This document shows, piece after piece, positions 1-13,298 of a stretch of 64,000 nucleotides of DNA; within the stretch, counting starts at the first letter, position 1, and each line of letters opens with the position of its first letter. This DNA comes from Linnemannia elongata. Lineage: Eukaryota > Mortierellomycota > Mortierellomycetes > Mortierellales > Mortierellaceae. Location of the stretch: contig JAXBDG010000003.1 in the NCBI GenBank assembly GCA_036320915.1, forward strand, positions 2,108,001 to 2,172,000, written 5' to 3'. The notes under the pieces are model-generated. The model saw only the letters and a program-made list of their open reading frames with translations, had not been told where the DNA came from and searched no databases. The translations under genes and the position numbers were made by a program.

Positions 1-1
1 T

Positions 2-3000
2 GATGACAATGATGGCAGCGACAGCTCTTCGGATGATCAGGACAACCATGGAGAGGAAGATACCCTTGCTGAAGGCGATTCGGCTGCAACTCTCAGTCTC
101 AAAGCTGTTGCTGCAAGGGAGCCGGATGTCTTGATGCAAGCGGACCCCAACCTCAACAAAGAAGGCTACGTTCGAATGACGCGTGTCCCACGGCTCGGCC
201 CCGCAGCTGAATCCATCTCCGACTACATGACCAACATCCTCTTCCAGCCAAAGAATGCTCGCCCCAAGGACTCGTACTATGCCGTTCTTCGCTACGACAC
301 ATTGTTTCTCTACGAGAGTGACCAGCAACGGGACTGCAAGTCTGTCGTGCCCATGAACCTGTACGAAGTCAAGATCTTCCCCAAAAGCCTACCCGACAAC
401 GAGGTCTTCAACAAGGAGCATCCTATTCAGATCAAGCGGAAACCAGACGCCCCTATCTCTGCCAGCGCCCAGGATAATGGTCAGGACGAGTACTACATCT
501 TTATCCACACGCCTGTGGTCAAGGAGGATTGGTGAGTTGTCCCTCTTATCACTTTCTTACTCTGTTGGTTGCTGCCTATCACAAGCAAAGATATAATGAA
601 GACATGTGCAAAGGTGCTGGATGACTGATTGACATTTTGCATGGGCCTTCTCATGTTACACCCACTAGGTTCCTTGCACTGTTGTATGCTTCCAAGCTGA
701 GGAAGCCTGGAACAAAGCAAAAGATTCAGGACAAGGCCCAGTTTGACCCGGCGGCGATTCACAACCACATTCGCATCATCCATTCCGACAAGCACCACGA
801 ACACACCCGCTGGTTCAATTCCTTCCTAGGACGAATCTTCCTGGGCGTCTACAAGACAAAGAAAATCGAGGAGATCTTTATCCAGAAAATCACTCGCAAG
901 ACCCTCAAGCTGAAACGACCCTCCTTCCTTGGCGAGATCAAGGTCCGCTCCTTCAAAGTCGGCCACAGTATCCCCTACATTACACGCACCAAGCTGCACG
1001 AGCTCGCTCCTAACGGAGAGCTCTCCTCCGAGTTCCATCTCTCCTACCGTGGCGGTGTCCGTGTTGAGATCGAGGTGGATGTGGGTCTCGGACTGGCCAC
1101 ACTCAAGCCCGTCAAGGTGACCATCGTTCTCGCTGTCTTGGTGAAGTCGATTTCGGGAATGATGACGCTCAAGATCAAAGCCCCGCCAACCAATCGCTTC
1201 TGGATCGGATTTCAGGAACCACCCGAGATGGACATTGTCATCGAACCCATCGTTGCCGACAAAGCCATCAAACTCAATATGGTCCTCACCGCTATCGAGT
1301 CCAAAATCAGAGAGGCGATGGTGGAGGCGATTGTGCTGCCTAACATGGACGACACACCCTTCTTTGACTCTCACGGCGCTGGCGGCATCTTTGAAGGCGA
1401 CGAGGACATTTCTTCAGAGACAGCCGAGGAGAGCGATGCTGAATCGATGCTGATGGGCAAGGCAGGAAAGTCGGGACGTAGGAGATCAGCAGGGGGTCGC
1501 CGCGACAGTGTGAGCTCTTTCAATTCGGAGCATGCACCACCCAAGCTGGATGGCAGCGAGCGCAAGTTGTCATGGAGCTCTGCAGGAACGGAGTCTGACA
1601 TTGACCCCGAATCCGTCCCAATAGCAACAACACCGCCAAGCACCATCTACCTCCAGCAGAATAACAGCAGTAGCACTAACGCCGTGCCTATGACCCATAC
1701 TACGACGCCCATTGCTGCCACTATGGCTGCCAAGTTCAAGCGCTTCTCTCAGGCTCATTTCCCATCCAAATCGACAGAGTCTTTAGCCGAGGTGTCCAAA
1801 TTGAACACCAAACCTACTGTCGCCACCTCAATTGCAACGGCCATCAGGACATCACCTGCAGGCACTTCACACTCTGTCAACTCTTCCAACCCAGGAAAAC
1901 TGTCGTCGGCTCTCCCCAAGCTGAATGTTATAAGCGACACCCCTGAATCTGCAGGACCCCGGATCTTTGCTTCGTCTCCTTCGAATGGACCTGCCGAGAA
2001 GGATTCTTCCAACTCATTGAGACGCCTTGCCAGCCTAGAGTCTCCGGCCAGCGATGATTCCGAGAGCAGCACCGATGGTGGCGAAAACGCGGCAACGCCT
2101 ACCGGAAACGACCCCGTTTACCAGTCGCTCCAAAGTCCAGTCGAGCCAATTGACAACAAGGAGAGCGCGCCTCGACAGGCCCGCCGCGCTGAGTTTGACA
2201 CCTTTCCTCGTTCGAACGCCTCGCGAGGATTGGATGCGACAAATGGACTGGCCGATGGAAGCCGGAAAGAGAACTCACACAGCAATGGCAACGGAATGAC
2301 GTCGTCTTCATCGCATATCGGCATCGCGGGCATTCTGGACGGCAAACGATCCAGGACCAATTCGATCTCAGGAACAGCCATGACCGTCCAGAGCAACCTT
2401 GCGAACCTGTTCTCCTCCGAGCGTCGAAACAAAAGGAACCAAAGCAAGGGCGACAATAGCGCAAGTGATGGGAGCAACAATAACCACCACCACAACATCA
2501 ATAGCCATACCAAGGATCATGGCAGGAAAAACAGCGGTGACAGCCTCCTGTCTTTCAAGGCGAAAAAGGACCTGCTATTGAAAAAGATTACGAGCAACAG
2601 CAGCACGAATAGCAACCAGAGCGAGGAGGAGCACGATGGCGCGAGCATGAAGAACATGTCGTCCAAGTTCTCATTGGACGATATTCGTGCTGGCAGTCTT
2701 TTGGGTCATCGCAGGAGAGGCAGCCTCCCTGCTCAGAATGGCAAGGTCGGTCAAAATCAGGCAGCACCGCCTACGGACTCGTCACCATTGCATACCGCGG
2801 ATCAGTTGCAAGAGCATCGTGGGCAGCAGGAACAGCAGGAGCACCAGCAGGGGTCACCACAACGTCAAGAACCAGGGAGGAGGGGCTTGGAGCGGTCAAT
2901 GTCCAGCACGGCAATGTCAAGTCCTCGGAATGTGGACCTGTACCCTCTGGGCAAGCCCTTTGAGGGATCTTCACCTTCAACTCGGTTCTCGCCCACAACT

Positions 3001-3249
3001 CCAGATGAGACGACGTCTAGTCAACCATTGAGCTCAACAGTGGCGTCGTCGAGAACAGCGCCTCTCACGTCGTCAGGGTCTACGGGATCGTCTCGCTCGT
3101 CGTCCTCCTCGTCGTCAACGTCGAGATATTTGCAGGAGAAATCGCAGGCTGCACTTGGAGCGACCAAGGCTTGGATGAAGCGGTCCCTGGATGATCGGCG
3201 GATAAGCGAGGACGACCCCTTACTCTCTGGCAAGATGCGCTTGGACTAG
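2..3249 (+). CDS. NVJ2: SMP-LTD/PH-like lipid-transfer protein (Nvj2/TEX2 family), 5' partial
   Basis: The reading frame is open from base 2, so the start lies outside the window. Exons are 2..531 and 669..3249; the intron 532..668 is GTGAGT...TAG and splices W-F in phase. The visible 1036 residues begin with an acidic S/D-rich stretch, then a PH-like domain (about residues 50-175), then an SMP lipid-binding domain (about 215-425, with the segment FIQKITRKTLKL and the beta-rich part GGVRVEIEVDVGLGL). A roughly 600-residue Ser/Asn/Gln-rich tail, probably disordered, follows. In yeast Nvj2 and animal TEX2 this pair of domains sits at ER-organelle contact sites and moves lipids. An N-terminal membrane anchor would be upstream and is not visible. 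A polyadenylation-type AATAAA lies near 3286. Family assignment is confident; the cellular site is inferred from the family. Confidence 0.85.
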
Positions 3250-3942
3250 GCGCGTTTAAACCTATGCATGTACATAACTTTGAAAAATAAAAATCATTGA
3301 AAGGGCGATCTCATCCACCATCCCGTCCTGAACAGCCAAGCCACCTTTCTTGAAACTTTCTTTTTGAATTTCGACGCCTTCGTTTCTCACTCTTCACCTA
3401 CTGTTACTGTATCCGTTCTACACTCACGTCAGTGTCGACCTTCCATCGTCCTCAACTCCTTCCCTCCGTCTTCCCTCTTACCTTCCTTCTTCTCACAGGG
3501 ATCAGCCTGTCGTCGACACTCACACACCTTCTTCGCTCACTTCTTTCACCTCTTCAACATACCACACGCACCACACTAACATCCCACCTCAGCCTCGCTT
3601 CAACTTTGTCGATCGCATTCCTTCCTAACGACCACACAATCTCATCCACGTAACGACAAACGCGCCGCAAATCGCCCTTCAGCAACTACAGCAGCCCAAC
3701 CCGGAACAACATAGCCCACCAAGGACGCAGCGCCATAAAACCTCCATTCGTCTACCCTCATTCAGGTAAGGTACGAGGACCTTGCACCACAATCGCACGT
3801 CAGTACACACAAGCCTTTTTAACACTATCGACCGCGCATGTAATACCAATAGGGAGGCTGATCACTTTTGCTTTTTTTTTTTCTTGCCCTTTTTTCTTTC
3901 ATCAGGCGCAGATCTCGCGCCCTTCTCTTTGTCTAGCCTCGA
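3250..3942. other. Intergenic: NVJ2 3' end and SAC3 leader with a probable 5'UTR intron
   Basis: No credible coding sequence. The first 60 bases hold the polyadenylation region of the upstream gene. The rest is strongly CT-rich, typical of promoters in this window. A likely non-coding leader intron runs 3766..3905: CAG|GTAAGG donor, T-rich tract, and TTTCATCAG acceptor, 37 bases before the SAC3 ATG. Confidence 0.6.
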
Positions 3943-6900
3943 ATGAACTTCAACATGAACCCGACGTCCAGCAGCGCATTCGGAAGTGCATTCGGTGGGC
4001 AGGGCATGGCCTTTGGAGGAGGAAACAGCGGCAATCCAAGTAACACCAACCCGAGCGGAAGCGCATTTGCCAACACTGGACCTGGAGGAGGAGGAGGTAG
4101 CGCATTCAGTAACGCCGGCAGCTCTTCCAGCGCGTTTGGGGCGTTTGCAGGCGGAAACAGTGGTGCAAGTACCTACAACAGCTATAATATCAACACAGCA
4201 AGCGCCAGCGGAGCTCCAGGGACAGCCTTCAACAACGGAGGCGGTTTCAACTCGTATAACCAGACCGCGTCAGGTCAAAGCCAGTTCGGAGCAGCTGATG
4301 GTCATTCTGACAATTCTCGAGGAAGGGGCAGAGGTCGCGGTGGCAACAACAGCTACAGAGGCGGTCGTGGAGGAAGCAACCGGGGAAGCGCCAATATGAC
4401 GTATGTGGCTCCAGGTCTGTCGACTAACCAAGGTCAACAACAACAGCAGCAACACCAACCACAAACCCGATCCCACCTCTCATCCGTCTTTACTGCGGGA
4501 TCACCAGGCGGAGAGTCTGATTCGGCATTCTCTGCGGCAGGATCTAACCGTGGTGGTGGTCGCGGAGGGTATTCTGGCAGCCCCAGAGGGCGTGGACGCG
4601 GTGGTGCAGCAGTTGGAGGAGTTCCAGGACAGTTCAGATCAATCCAATGGCGTCCTGCTGATGGCGCTCAGAGCGGTTCCGCCAACCAAGGATCCGACTC
4701 TGCCATGGCAATGGATAGCACTTCCGAAATTTCAAATAGTGCATCGCCCTCACCCGCCATCAACACTTCATCATCTGGCAATCCTGGAAGTTTACAGCAG
4801 CATGCCGCCTTTTCTGCTTTTGGAGTTGCCGGCCACAATAGCGCAGGATATGGAGACGCCAACAATAGCGCTGCATTCAGTGCAAATAACCCGAATGCAG
4901 GATTCGTTAGCAGTAATCAGAATGGAGGGTTCGCGCAACAAACAGGAGGAGGGGCAGGGTTCATGAGCTCGTCCTTTAACAAGCAGTGGACTCCGGCTGC
5001 CTCCTCTGCTACCACTACGTCTACATTCCAGGGCAGCAGTTCCGCAGGCGCGTTTGGCATCCATACTTCCACGCCAGCAGCAGGGAGCTCAACGACCTCC
5101 TCAGCTTTCCCATCCTCTGTAAATGCCGCCTCTACACCTGCATTCCAAGGTAATAGTTCTGGAAGCGCGTTTGGTATACATACTTCTGCGCCAGCATCAG
5201 GAAACTCCACAGCCTCAACCTTCTCGTCCGCTGTAACCGCACCACAAGGCCTGACAACGTCGGCTTTCAGGAAGGGAGGGTTCGCTAGCAGCTCTCCAAG
5301 TACTCAGGGTGACTCGGTCTTTGCGACTCCTACCTCTCGACCAGTCTCATCACCATCCGCATCCCGTCCAAACCAGTCGGCATTCACACCGCCAGCCAAG
5401 TCCTCACCCTTCATGGACAATTCCGCATCCCGACAGATCTCTGGCGGTACCGCGGATTCAGACAGTCGGTTATCTCGATTTTCCACGAATACCATTGATG
5501 CTCAAGAATTTGAAAAGGTTCGATCCCATTGTTTAAAGGATGTTTTATTGTTGTTGTCTGAATTGTGTTTTCCATTGTTGTTGTTATATGATCCGCTGTG
5601 CATCGTTTATTTCACTTTCTTTTGTGCATTTTGCACCACTTTCTGTCCACAACATACAACGTCATGGATACTGGGCGGTCTTCCAACATGGATGCAACCT
5701 CGACTTTCGGTTTTCTTTCGCTTCCCTCGTTATACCTACGAAACCCGTCTGACCTGGCGTAATGACTACACCTTTCCTCCTTCTTTGTCCCCACTTCCCC
5801 TATCATTATCACCATACTTTGGGTGCTTGATATCATTGTTTTATTCTGCCGACCCTTATATCTCGCGGAAATCGCCCCATTCCTCCTCGACACTCTGGAC
5901 CAAAATGTGGAAACGCTCAGCTGAAAGAAAAACGTGATCAAGAACGAAAAGATGCCATCCGGGCAGGCCTGATCCCGGACCCAGATAAGCCGCGACGACT
6001 GGAAGATGCCATCGCCTTCTTCGGTACCTGCATGGACATGTGTCCAGAATTCGAGCGCCACGAGCGGGAATTCCAGCTTAACGTCGAAAAGTTCGAGAAG
6101 GTATGACGTTGGCTAGCTTTAATTATTTTTCATGATTTGGGTGCACCGCATCAGATATAACGATATTGGCATTAACAATCCATACTGGAATACTATGCAG
6201 GTCCCAGGAACAGAGAAGATCGACCACTCGAGAGCTGTCAAGGCTTACGCAAGACCCGCCGCAGGAAAGGAGCAACCTCTGCCATCGGATGTTCGCCCTC
6301 CTGCAGTCCTGCTTGTGAGTTTATCAACGGTTAAATTTCAGAACGCGCCACATGTGTGCTGTCAGTTTCTAACACGCAATGATATTTCCATTACATTACT
6401 AGTCGACGCTCGACTACCTTATCAACCAAATTGTTGGTGAGGACGACTTGGGCGACTCTCACTTTTTTGTGCGCGACCGAACACGTTCTATCAGACAAGA
6501 CTTCACCCTACAGAACAACAGAGGACTCGAGGCGATTCAAGCACACGAGATTATTGCCCGTTATCACATTCTTTGCATGCATCAACTGTGCGAGAATAAG
6601 GGTTTCAGCGATCAGCAAGAGATGGAACAGCTTAGGAAAGGTATGAGTGGCTTCAAGATTTATGTTACAAGCAATCGACACATGAACATGACATATACCC
6701 ACAGCAGCGGTTAACCTCGTCGACATTGTTGTTATTTAATGAAATAGTCCTTACAAGTTTGCAGGAATTTTACGACGATATGAGGTCGGAGGGTGTTCCT
6801 TGTCCGAACGAAGCTGAATTCAGGGCTTACCATATGCTGAGTCATCTCCGAGACCCAGACATGATCCGTCAAGCACAGGGACTCCCAATGCACATTTTCC

Positions 6901-9900
6901 AGGACCCTTACATTCAAGTGGCGGCAGAGATCCATGCGTTGACAAGGCGCAACAACGACATCCGTCGGCGAGCCAAGATCCAGTCGGAGGCCTCTCCTAA
7001 CTTCTTTAGCCGGTTTTTCAAGCTTGTAGCAGGTGCGCCGACCACATACCTCATGGCTTGTTTGCTGGAGGTCAATTTTGTTGAAATCCGCAAGGGCGCC
7101 TTAAAGGCAATGAACAAGTGCTACCTCGATCAACATGGCGGTTTCCCGGTGGACGACTTGGTGGCCATTCTGGGATTTGACGATGCCGAGGAGTGCATTG
7201 CCAACTGTGAGGAGTACGACCTGGCGCTGACTCCGGACCGGACCGCAGTCATTTTTGGAAGGAAAGATCCCGTCACTCGCCGTCGTATCTTTAAAGGTGC
7301 GTCTCATTTCAGAATGGTTTCTTACAATATGAGCGAAGTCATTTTGGGAATGAAATGTGGTGATACTAACTGATGTAGGGCTTGCGACCCCATTGCGCCA
7401 TTAGAGGGAACGCTGGCAATGAAGCAACATCGCAACGAAAGGATTGTCGAGGCTAAGAGACAGAGCTACACGGCCTCTGAAATTATTTATGGCAGGACTC
7501 CACCCCCACAGCCGATCAATGCTCTCTCCAGATCGCCACAGGCAATCGCACCACTCGCCAGAAGACCGACTGCCGCCAAGCCCTTGCAAGGACTCACATC
7601 TGCCAGCGCGACATTACGGCAAAGTGCATCCACTTCGGCACCTACAGGACCACCAACAGGAGCCAAGTCTTCATCAGCGCCATCAACGATAGTATCTCAG
7701 TCAGCAACGGGTGTTAAACCAAGCGGGATGTTTGACTTTGGTCTGGGAGGAGCAGTATCACCCCTGCCCAACGGAGTAACCACCTCGACCGCCTCAAGTC
7801 AGGGATCGCTGTTGCCGTCCGTGTTCTCCGCTGCATCTACAGCTACTCTTGGCACTGCAGCAGCGGCCATACCCCTCTTCACGCAAGGATTCAGTAATGC
7901 GGCATCGTCCCCCTCTACTGCACCACCAGCACGTGGTCAGCAGTCTGTACCCAGTGTACCAACCAATGTCAGCCAGCATGCATCCTTGTTCACAAACCCA
8001 GCTACCACAGGAATCAACCCACCTGGGTTTAGTTTCTCGGCACCTCCAGTCAGTTCGACGACGACCGCGACAACATCAAGCGCCTTCATGCTAGCCTCAT
8101 CAAGCGCTGTTTCATCAACTACAGGAACTCCAGTCCAGTCATCTACCTTTGTATTCAAGACTCCCGAAACGAGATCCCCAGCAACAGCAAGTCCCTTCAA
8201 CTTTAATGCATCAAACCAAACACCAGCATCGAGCATTGTACCGTCGTCACTATCTGTCGCCCCGGCCTTGGGTAGTACAACCAGCACGTCGAAATCACCC
8301 GGCACTATCAATATCCCTCCGATCTCAGCAGTAACTTCTGTGCAACCACCGACACCTACACGATCTTCTCTCTTTACCACACCGCCGCCTCTCTCACCAT
8401 CGTTGGCACCCAAATCAGATGCTACCAGGATTGTCACAAAACGTGGACGGATCTACCCACGATCAGTTGTTGAATCTATGGTCAAGGATCTTTTGGACTC
8501 GGAAATGGATCGCCTTATTCGAATGACGGCAGCGCAGATGTCTCAGGAGGTGGCGGTTGAACGATCTGTTCGTCGGGCGAAGGAGAGGCAGGACACCATT
8601 CAACGCGAGTCCATGCGACTTTTGACAGAAGTGATGGCTCAAGTTGCTGAGGAGTCGATTGAGGAGATTCTGGCCGAGATTTATCGAGACACAAAAGTTC
8701 AGAGACGGGTGGTAGCTCACTGGAGGTCGTTTACAGCCAAGTCTATCCAACGAGCCGAGGAGCTCCGGAGGCGTCAAGAGCACTTTTTGAGCAATGTTCG
8801 GGCGATGGGCAGTCGTGCAGGACTCACTGATGCGGAGCCCTGGACGGTCAAGATTCGGGATCAGAACTCTGCCAGGCGGCTGCCACGGACCGTCAAGGGC
8901 ACAGGACAAGCTGCATCGGACATACAAGACATCAAGGCCATGGTAGCCTCCAACAAACGCAAACGACTTTTGAGCATTGGTCAGGAAGGCAGTCCAGATC
9001 TGGCCCTGGTGGCAGGTCTTAAGAAAGCTGCCGCGCCGAAGCAGGAGATGTGGGCACCCTTGCCTGTGCTTGAGATTGTCGAGAACCAGTACAACAAGAG
9101 GCCTGTCACTGTGTCAGGAGATTCTACGTCAGCGAACCAGGAGCCTCCTCGCAGATCGGGAGGATTGACGAAGCGTCGTTGGAGATTGTTTGTTGGCACC
9201 CCAAACTTCAAGGAGACTACATCGAAATGGCTGCTTAGAAAGCTGGGTGTCGACATAAGCAGAACAACTAAAGCTCAACAACGATCAGGAACTATGGTGG
9301 CGGAACACCCAGGACGGACCGACTCTGAGACGGCAATGGACGTGATTGTCCATGGAAGCGAGGACGCCTCTGTGATGGACCTCTTAGGCATGTCCAAGTA
9401 CGAGATTATGGAGACGGCAGCATTCATGTTCGAGTTTAGCAAGATCCCCTTTGTAGATCATGAAGCAACAGACCAAGCCATGTAAGTATTTCATCGAATG
9501 TCTAGCTTTCTACCAGGGCAGCGATATACACAGTATGGACAACTGCTAATAGATAACTTGCATCGCTATAGCCGTCAATATTGGCTGTCGGAACGCGCAA
9601 GATTGGTCCGCTTCCTATCGTGCTTCCCGAAGGTTAAGCAGCCGATTGTCTTTATACTTTGGACAAGTTCTCCTGAGGTTTGGGAAAGAATGTCGCCTCG
9701 GATGGTGGAGTATCTTGAACTGGATGCGATGGTCAAGTCCCCCAAAGCTCCGCTCCTCGGCTACCGGTTCTTGAACATGGATATGTCGACGATGAAACTG
9801 GATCGTTTTGTGGCTGGATCACTCGAATGGCTTGCAGCCGAGACCAAGGACTACTTTGAGGACCCTGCCGCTATGTTGTCGACCCTTCTGGACAAGTACA

Positions 9901-11684
9901 GACCAATTTTCGAGTGGGCTCTCTGTCGGATATCATTGGCAGAGGGACCTTGGTACTCGCAGTACGATGAGGAAGATGAGGAGGAAATGAATATGTGGTT
10001 GCTGAAGCAGAAACAGCGAAAGAAGTTGCAGGAGCAGAGGTTGTTGAATGGTGTCAGAGGAGGAGGAGGAGGAGGAGGAGGAGGCGCGCAACTAGGAAAC
10101 GGAGATTTAGAAGACCTTGTGCCGCCCAAGAACTTGTTTGTGGAGTCGGTGGAGACTGGGTTCAACTTGGCTGTGCGGTTGTTCAACACGGAACTTGAGA
10201 ACATCGCACAAACTATTGAGGCCAAGGGGCAAGGTGAAACCCGCGAAGGAGCCGCACAGGAGGGTCGCGTGAAGGATGCGATGGCGCGGTTTATTCGTCA
10301 AGCCGTATTGCCCGAGATGAAACCTGGATCGATTCTTGACAGGATCCAATTTGGCATGGATTCCAAGAGGTAAAGGCAATGCTCTTCTGAGTGCGCCTAA
10401 ACTGTGTCCATTTTCTTTGAGGAAGAGACTGACGTGTTGATTTTTCGAATACTTTTTAGTTCATTCTGCGACTTTATGGACGTTTACCTTGCTACGCTTG
10501 GAGGACTTGCCAAGGAGCCACAGAATCAGGAAGCTAAGGCGGCGATGCGCACTGAGATCTGGAAACTTCTCCGATCCTCTACAGAAGGTACTTTTCCATG
10601 CATATTCGCAACACAACTTCGCCCAACTAATTTGTGTGCTTGATATCTAACAAAAGTTTACTATGATTTACTGCGCGAAAATAGACCGCGTCCCTTTGGA
10701 AGCAATTTTCAAGCGCATTTCCAGCCAGGTATTAGCGTGGATAGAGGCAGGCATTTTGGATACAGAGCGATTCAGCATTCGACTCAAAAAGTGGGAATCC
10801 CTTCGCAACTCTCTGGAGCGCCAACAGAACCAATACCGCCAGCAACAGCAACAGCTTGACAATGTCGACTGGGAGGATGATAACGAGGGCGATCTGGGCA
10901 ACAGCGGACGGGGGGTTCGCCAACAAGGCCAGTCTTCTGATATGTCATTTACACCTTTATTGATCCATGACGAGGTGGATGTCGATGAAAACGTCTTTGA
11001 TTTTGAGACGACGGCACAGAGTGAGGTCCGTATTTGGGAGAGGACGGTGGAGAAGCAAGCCCGCGAACGTGAGGAGAGGGCGTTGGCTGTTCCGGTGGAG
11101 ACCACGTCGCTGGCCGATCGAGCAGGACTGATAGTACCGTCAGCAATTGCAGCGAACCGATTCGGAGACAGCCGCAAGCGACGAGCACCAGAGAGTCCTC
11201 GGTAAGTTGTTTATTGTGTAATCGCATCGTTACAGCGAAGTGGTTAAGACTCTGTAGCTTACGCGTTATATGTGTTTTACTCACATCTAGGGAAACACTG
11301 AAAAAATCGAGGATGCAGGCACGATCAGCATTGGGGTTGAACAGAGACGACGACGAAAATTTATTCAGAGCATCAAACTCTCCCTCTCGCCCTTCCTCGC
11401 CGCCCAATGGTGCCATCATCAACGGTGCCGTCAATGGTGCTTTGAGTGGAACCGTCAGCCCAGGGTTGTCGTCAAGTACAAGCCCTTGGTCCTCGCCTCT
11501 ATCTAAGACAGTCTCCCCTCTGTCGGGAGCATTGACACCATCTTCTACCTTACCATTGTCGACATCCATTACCTCTGCGACCGGTACGACCTCCACTTCT
11601 TCACCCGCTATCGACCGCCTGGCACGGCTCCGCAACCTAATCAAGGAGGTCAAGGCGACCACGCATCTGACCCCTCAGCCCTAG
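3943..11684 (+). CDS. SAC3: SAC3/GANP-family nuclear mRNA export scaffold
   Basis: Ten exons: 3943..5517, 5921..6100, 6201..6314, 6403..6640, 6748..7300, 7379..9481, 9572..10369, 10460..10587, 10685..11201, 11291..11684, giving 2199 aa. The first about 525 residues are Gly/Ser/Asn-rich with scattered FG and an RGG patch, as in nucleoporin-like repeats. The SAC3/GANP helical-PCI domain starts at the signature GTCMDMCPEFER (about 561) and runs to about 890. A long charged helix (about 1290-1370, with HWRSFTAKSIQRAEELRRR) resembles the CID region that binds Sus1 and Cdc31 in TREX-2. A further conserved-looking block (about 1585-1740, RQYWLSERARLVRFLSCFP) resembles the C-terminal half of animal GANP more than yeast Sac3. 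Known role: TREX-2 scaffold coupling transcription to mRNA export at the nuclear pore. The donor at 7301 (GTCTCA) was preferred over the stronger GTGCGT at 7297, because only it keeps the frame. Confidence 0.92.
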
Positions 11685-12377
11685 TCTGACACATATGCAC
11701 AACCCATAGAGAGGATCCACCAACACCAGCATCATCATCATCATTATGAAAACAAGCAACCAACAAACAAATGTAAAATAAAAAATTGGTTATTCTTCTT
11801 ATCGCACCTCCTTAGCATATTTGAATCAAATCTCATACACAGACACACATGCAGACACAAGAAACGAAGCTCCTTCCTCACTTTGATATTCTCATTCCCT
11901 CGGGCCGTGTTATGACTTGAAAGTGATGATTTCGACCGACCATGGGTCAACCCCCTTTATTCCTTTCCCTTTTTTTTGTTTTTTGTTTTACCTATCCTTT
12001 TCCCACTCATTCCCTTTCTATTATTTCACTCCTTGAATAAGGATCGCGTCTCCTTTTCGATCCCTATTTTTCTCTCTTGTCGTCCTTCTACTTTTCTCAC
12101 CTCCCCTTCACATTTTTGTTCTCCTAAATCCTTTCATCTTTGTCTTTGTCCCTTCTGCGTGGTTTTCTTTTTTGTTTGTTGTTCCTTCTTCCCCTCACTA
12201 TCACGTACTTTGTCTTCATTCTTCTCCCACCCCCCCCTCCTCCACCTCCTTCCTTCTACAACTCCCCTTCTCTGTAGTACATTTTTCTTTTTCTTTCTCT
12301 TCTTTGCTAGTGTTCATTCTCATTTCTGATTTCATATCATATCTTAACACCGCTCCCACTACATTTACACACTTACA
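11685..12377. other. Intergenic: SAC3 3'UTR and CT-rich promoter
   Basis: No gene seen. An AATAAA-like site (TAAAATAAAAAA) lies near 11773 behind SAC3. From 11960 the plus strand is a long pyrimidine-rich tract ending in the leader of the next gene, consistent with a fungal promoter. Confidence 0.5.
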
Positions 12378-13298
12378 ATGAAAGTCGCACTCATCACATT
12401 AGTCGGCCTATCAACCGCCCTCACCTACGTCGCCGCTGCTGGCGCCGGCCCCGCAGGAACAGGACCAGCCCAGGCAGCACCGACCCCTCTGATGGCCGAA
12501 CAAGTCCAAGCATTCGCCATGAAGGCCGCAGAACCCTTCCTCAACCTCCCCGGACTCCGTCTCCAAGCCGCCGCCGATGAGGGAATCGCAAAGGCCGAAA
12601 CCCTCCTTGCCGAGCACCTCACTACTACTACTACCTCTGACGACGCGGCAGATGGAAATGATGATGAGGCTGCAGAGGATGATGGTCCGAGAAAGAAGAC
12701 GGGATTCTCGGCCGAGGATGTGAAGCAGTTTAGAGCTGCAGCTGCGTCTGCAGCTGCTAACCAGGTCCCGCTGTTGACGTTGCAGGATGGGATTGAGTGC
12801 AGTAATCTTTGTATTGCGGGGCAGGGGGAGTTGCCCGATGCTGAGCCTGAGATTGATGCGGATGACACTGAGATTGAGGTCAATCAGGTTGGTACAGAGC
12901 CCATGGTTGGAGATGTCGATGATATGGACGGCGACGAAGAGGAAGATGATACTGAGGATGGTACCGATGTGGGAGACGACAAGGCAGGGGTTGAGGAGGA
13001 TGGGTTGATCAGCCGCCTCTGGAAACGCGTCGTGTCTCCACCTGCCGAGGCTCCCGCGCCCAGCACCGAGATCGACTCTGACGTCTCCGATGATGCAGAT
13101 GCCGCTCCTGCCAACACCGCCACCCCTGCCGCTGCCACAGTGGACGGAAAGGCCAACATGTCCGAGGACGAACTCCTGCTCAAGGTCGAGTCCTGTGTCC
13201 AGTCGTGTATGTTGAACCGCGCCAGAGAGGTCACCCCCGAAAACTTGAACGATAGGAGGGCCAAAATCGAAGCTGTTCTCCGAAAGCAGGAACTCTGA
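12378..13298 (+). CDS. Secreted acidic protein with two CxxxC motifs, unknown function
   Basis: Single exon, 306 aa. The first about 20 residues are a clear signal peptide (MKVALITLVGLSTALTYVAA). The mature part is Ala-rich and very acidic, with two D/E-rich blocks (about 90-105 and 155-215). It has only four cysteines after the signal, arranged as C141-x3-C145 and C273-x3-C277, which suggests two disulfides or a paired fold. I do not recognise a family. The plus strand was chosen over an antisense frame of similar length because of the signal peptide, the ATG after a CT-rich leader (ACAATG), and the sensible composition. It converges with NOT4, whose stop codon lies 229 bases away. Confidence 0.75.
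   Translation: MKVALITLVGLSTALTYVAAAGAGPAGTGPAQAAPTPLMAEQVQAFAMKAAEPFLNLPGLRLQAAADEGIAKAETLLAEHLTTTTTSDDAADGNDDEAAEDDGPRKKTGFSAEDVKQFRAAAASAAANQVPLLTLQDGIECSNLCIAGQGELPDAEPEIDADDTEIEVNQVGTEPMVGDVDDMDGDEEEDDTEDGTDVGDDKAGVEEDGLISRLWKRVVSPPAEAPAPSTEIDSDVSDDADAAPANTATPAAATVDGKANMSEDELLLKVESCVQSCMLNRAREVTPENLNDRRAKIEAVLRKQEL

Noticed and set aside
5518..5937. Apparent continuation of SAC3 exon 1 as a hydrophobic tail
   Set aside because: It is read-through into intron 5518..5920; splicing joins EFEK to LKEKRDQERK and gives the conserved SAC3 signature.
6705..6718. Micro-exon in SAC3 between exons 4 and 5
   Set aside because: Would keep frame but loses the conserved VLTSLQEFYDD; the single intron 6641..6747 explains the protein better.
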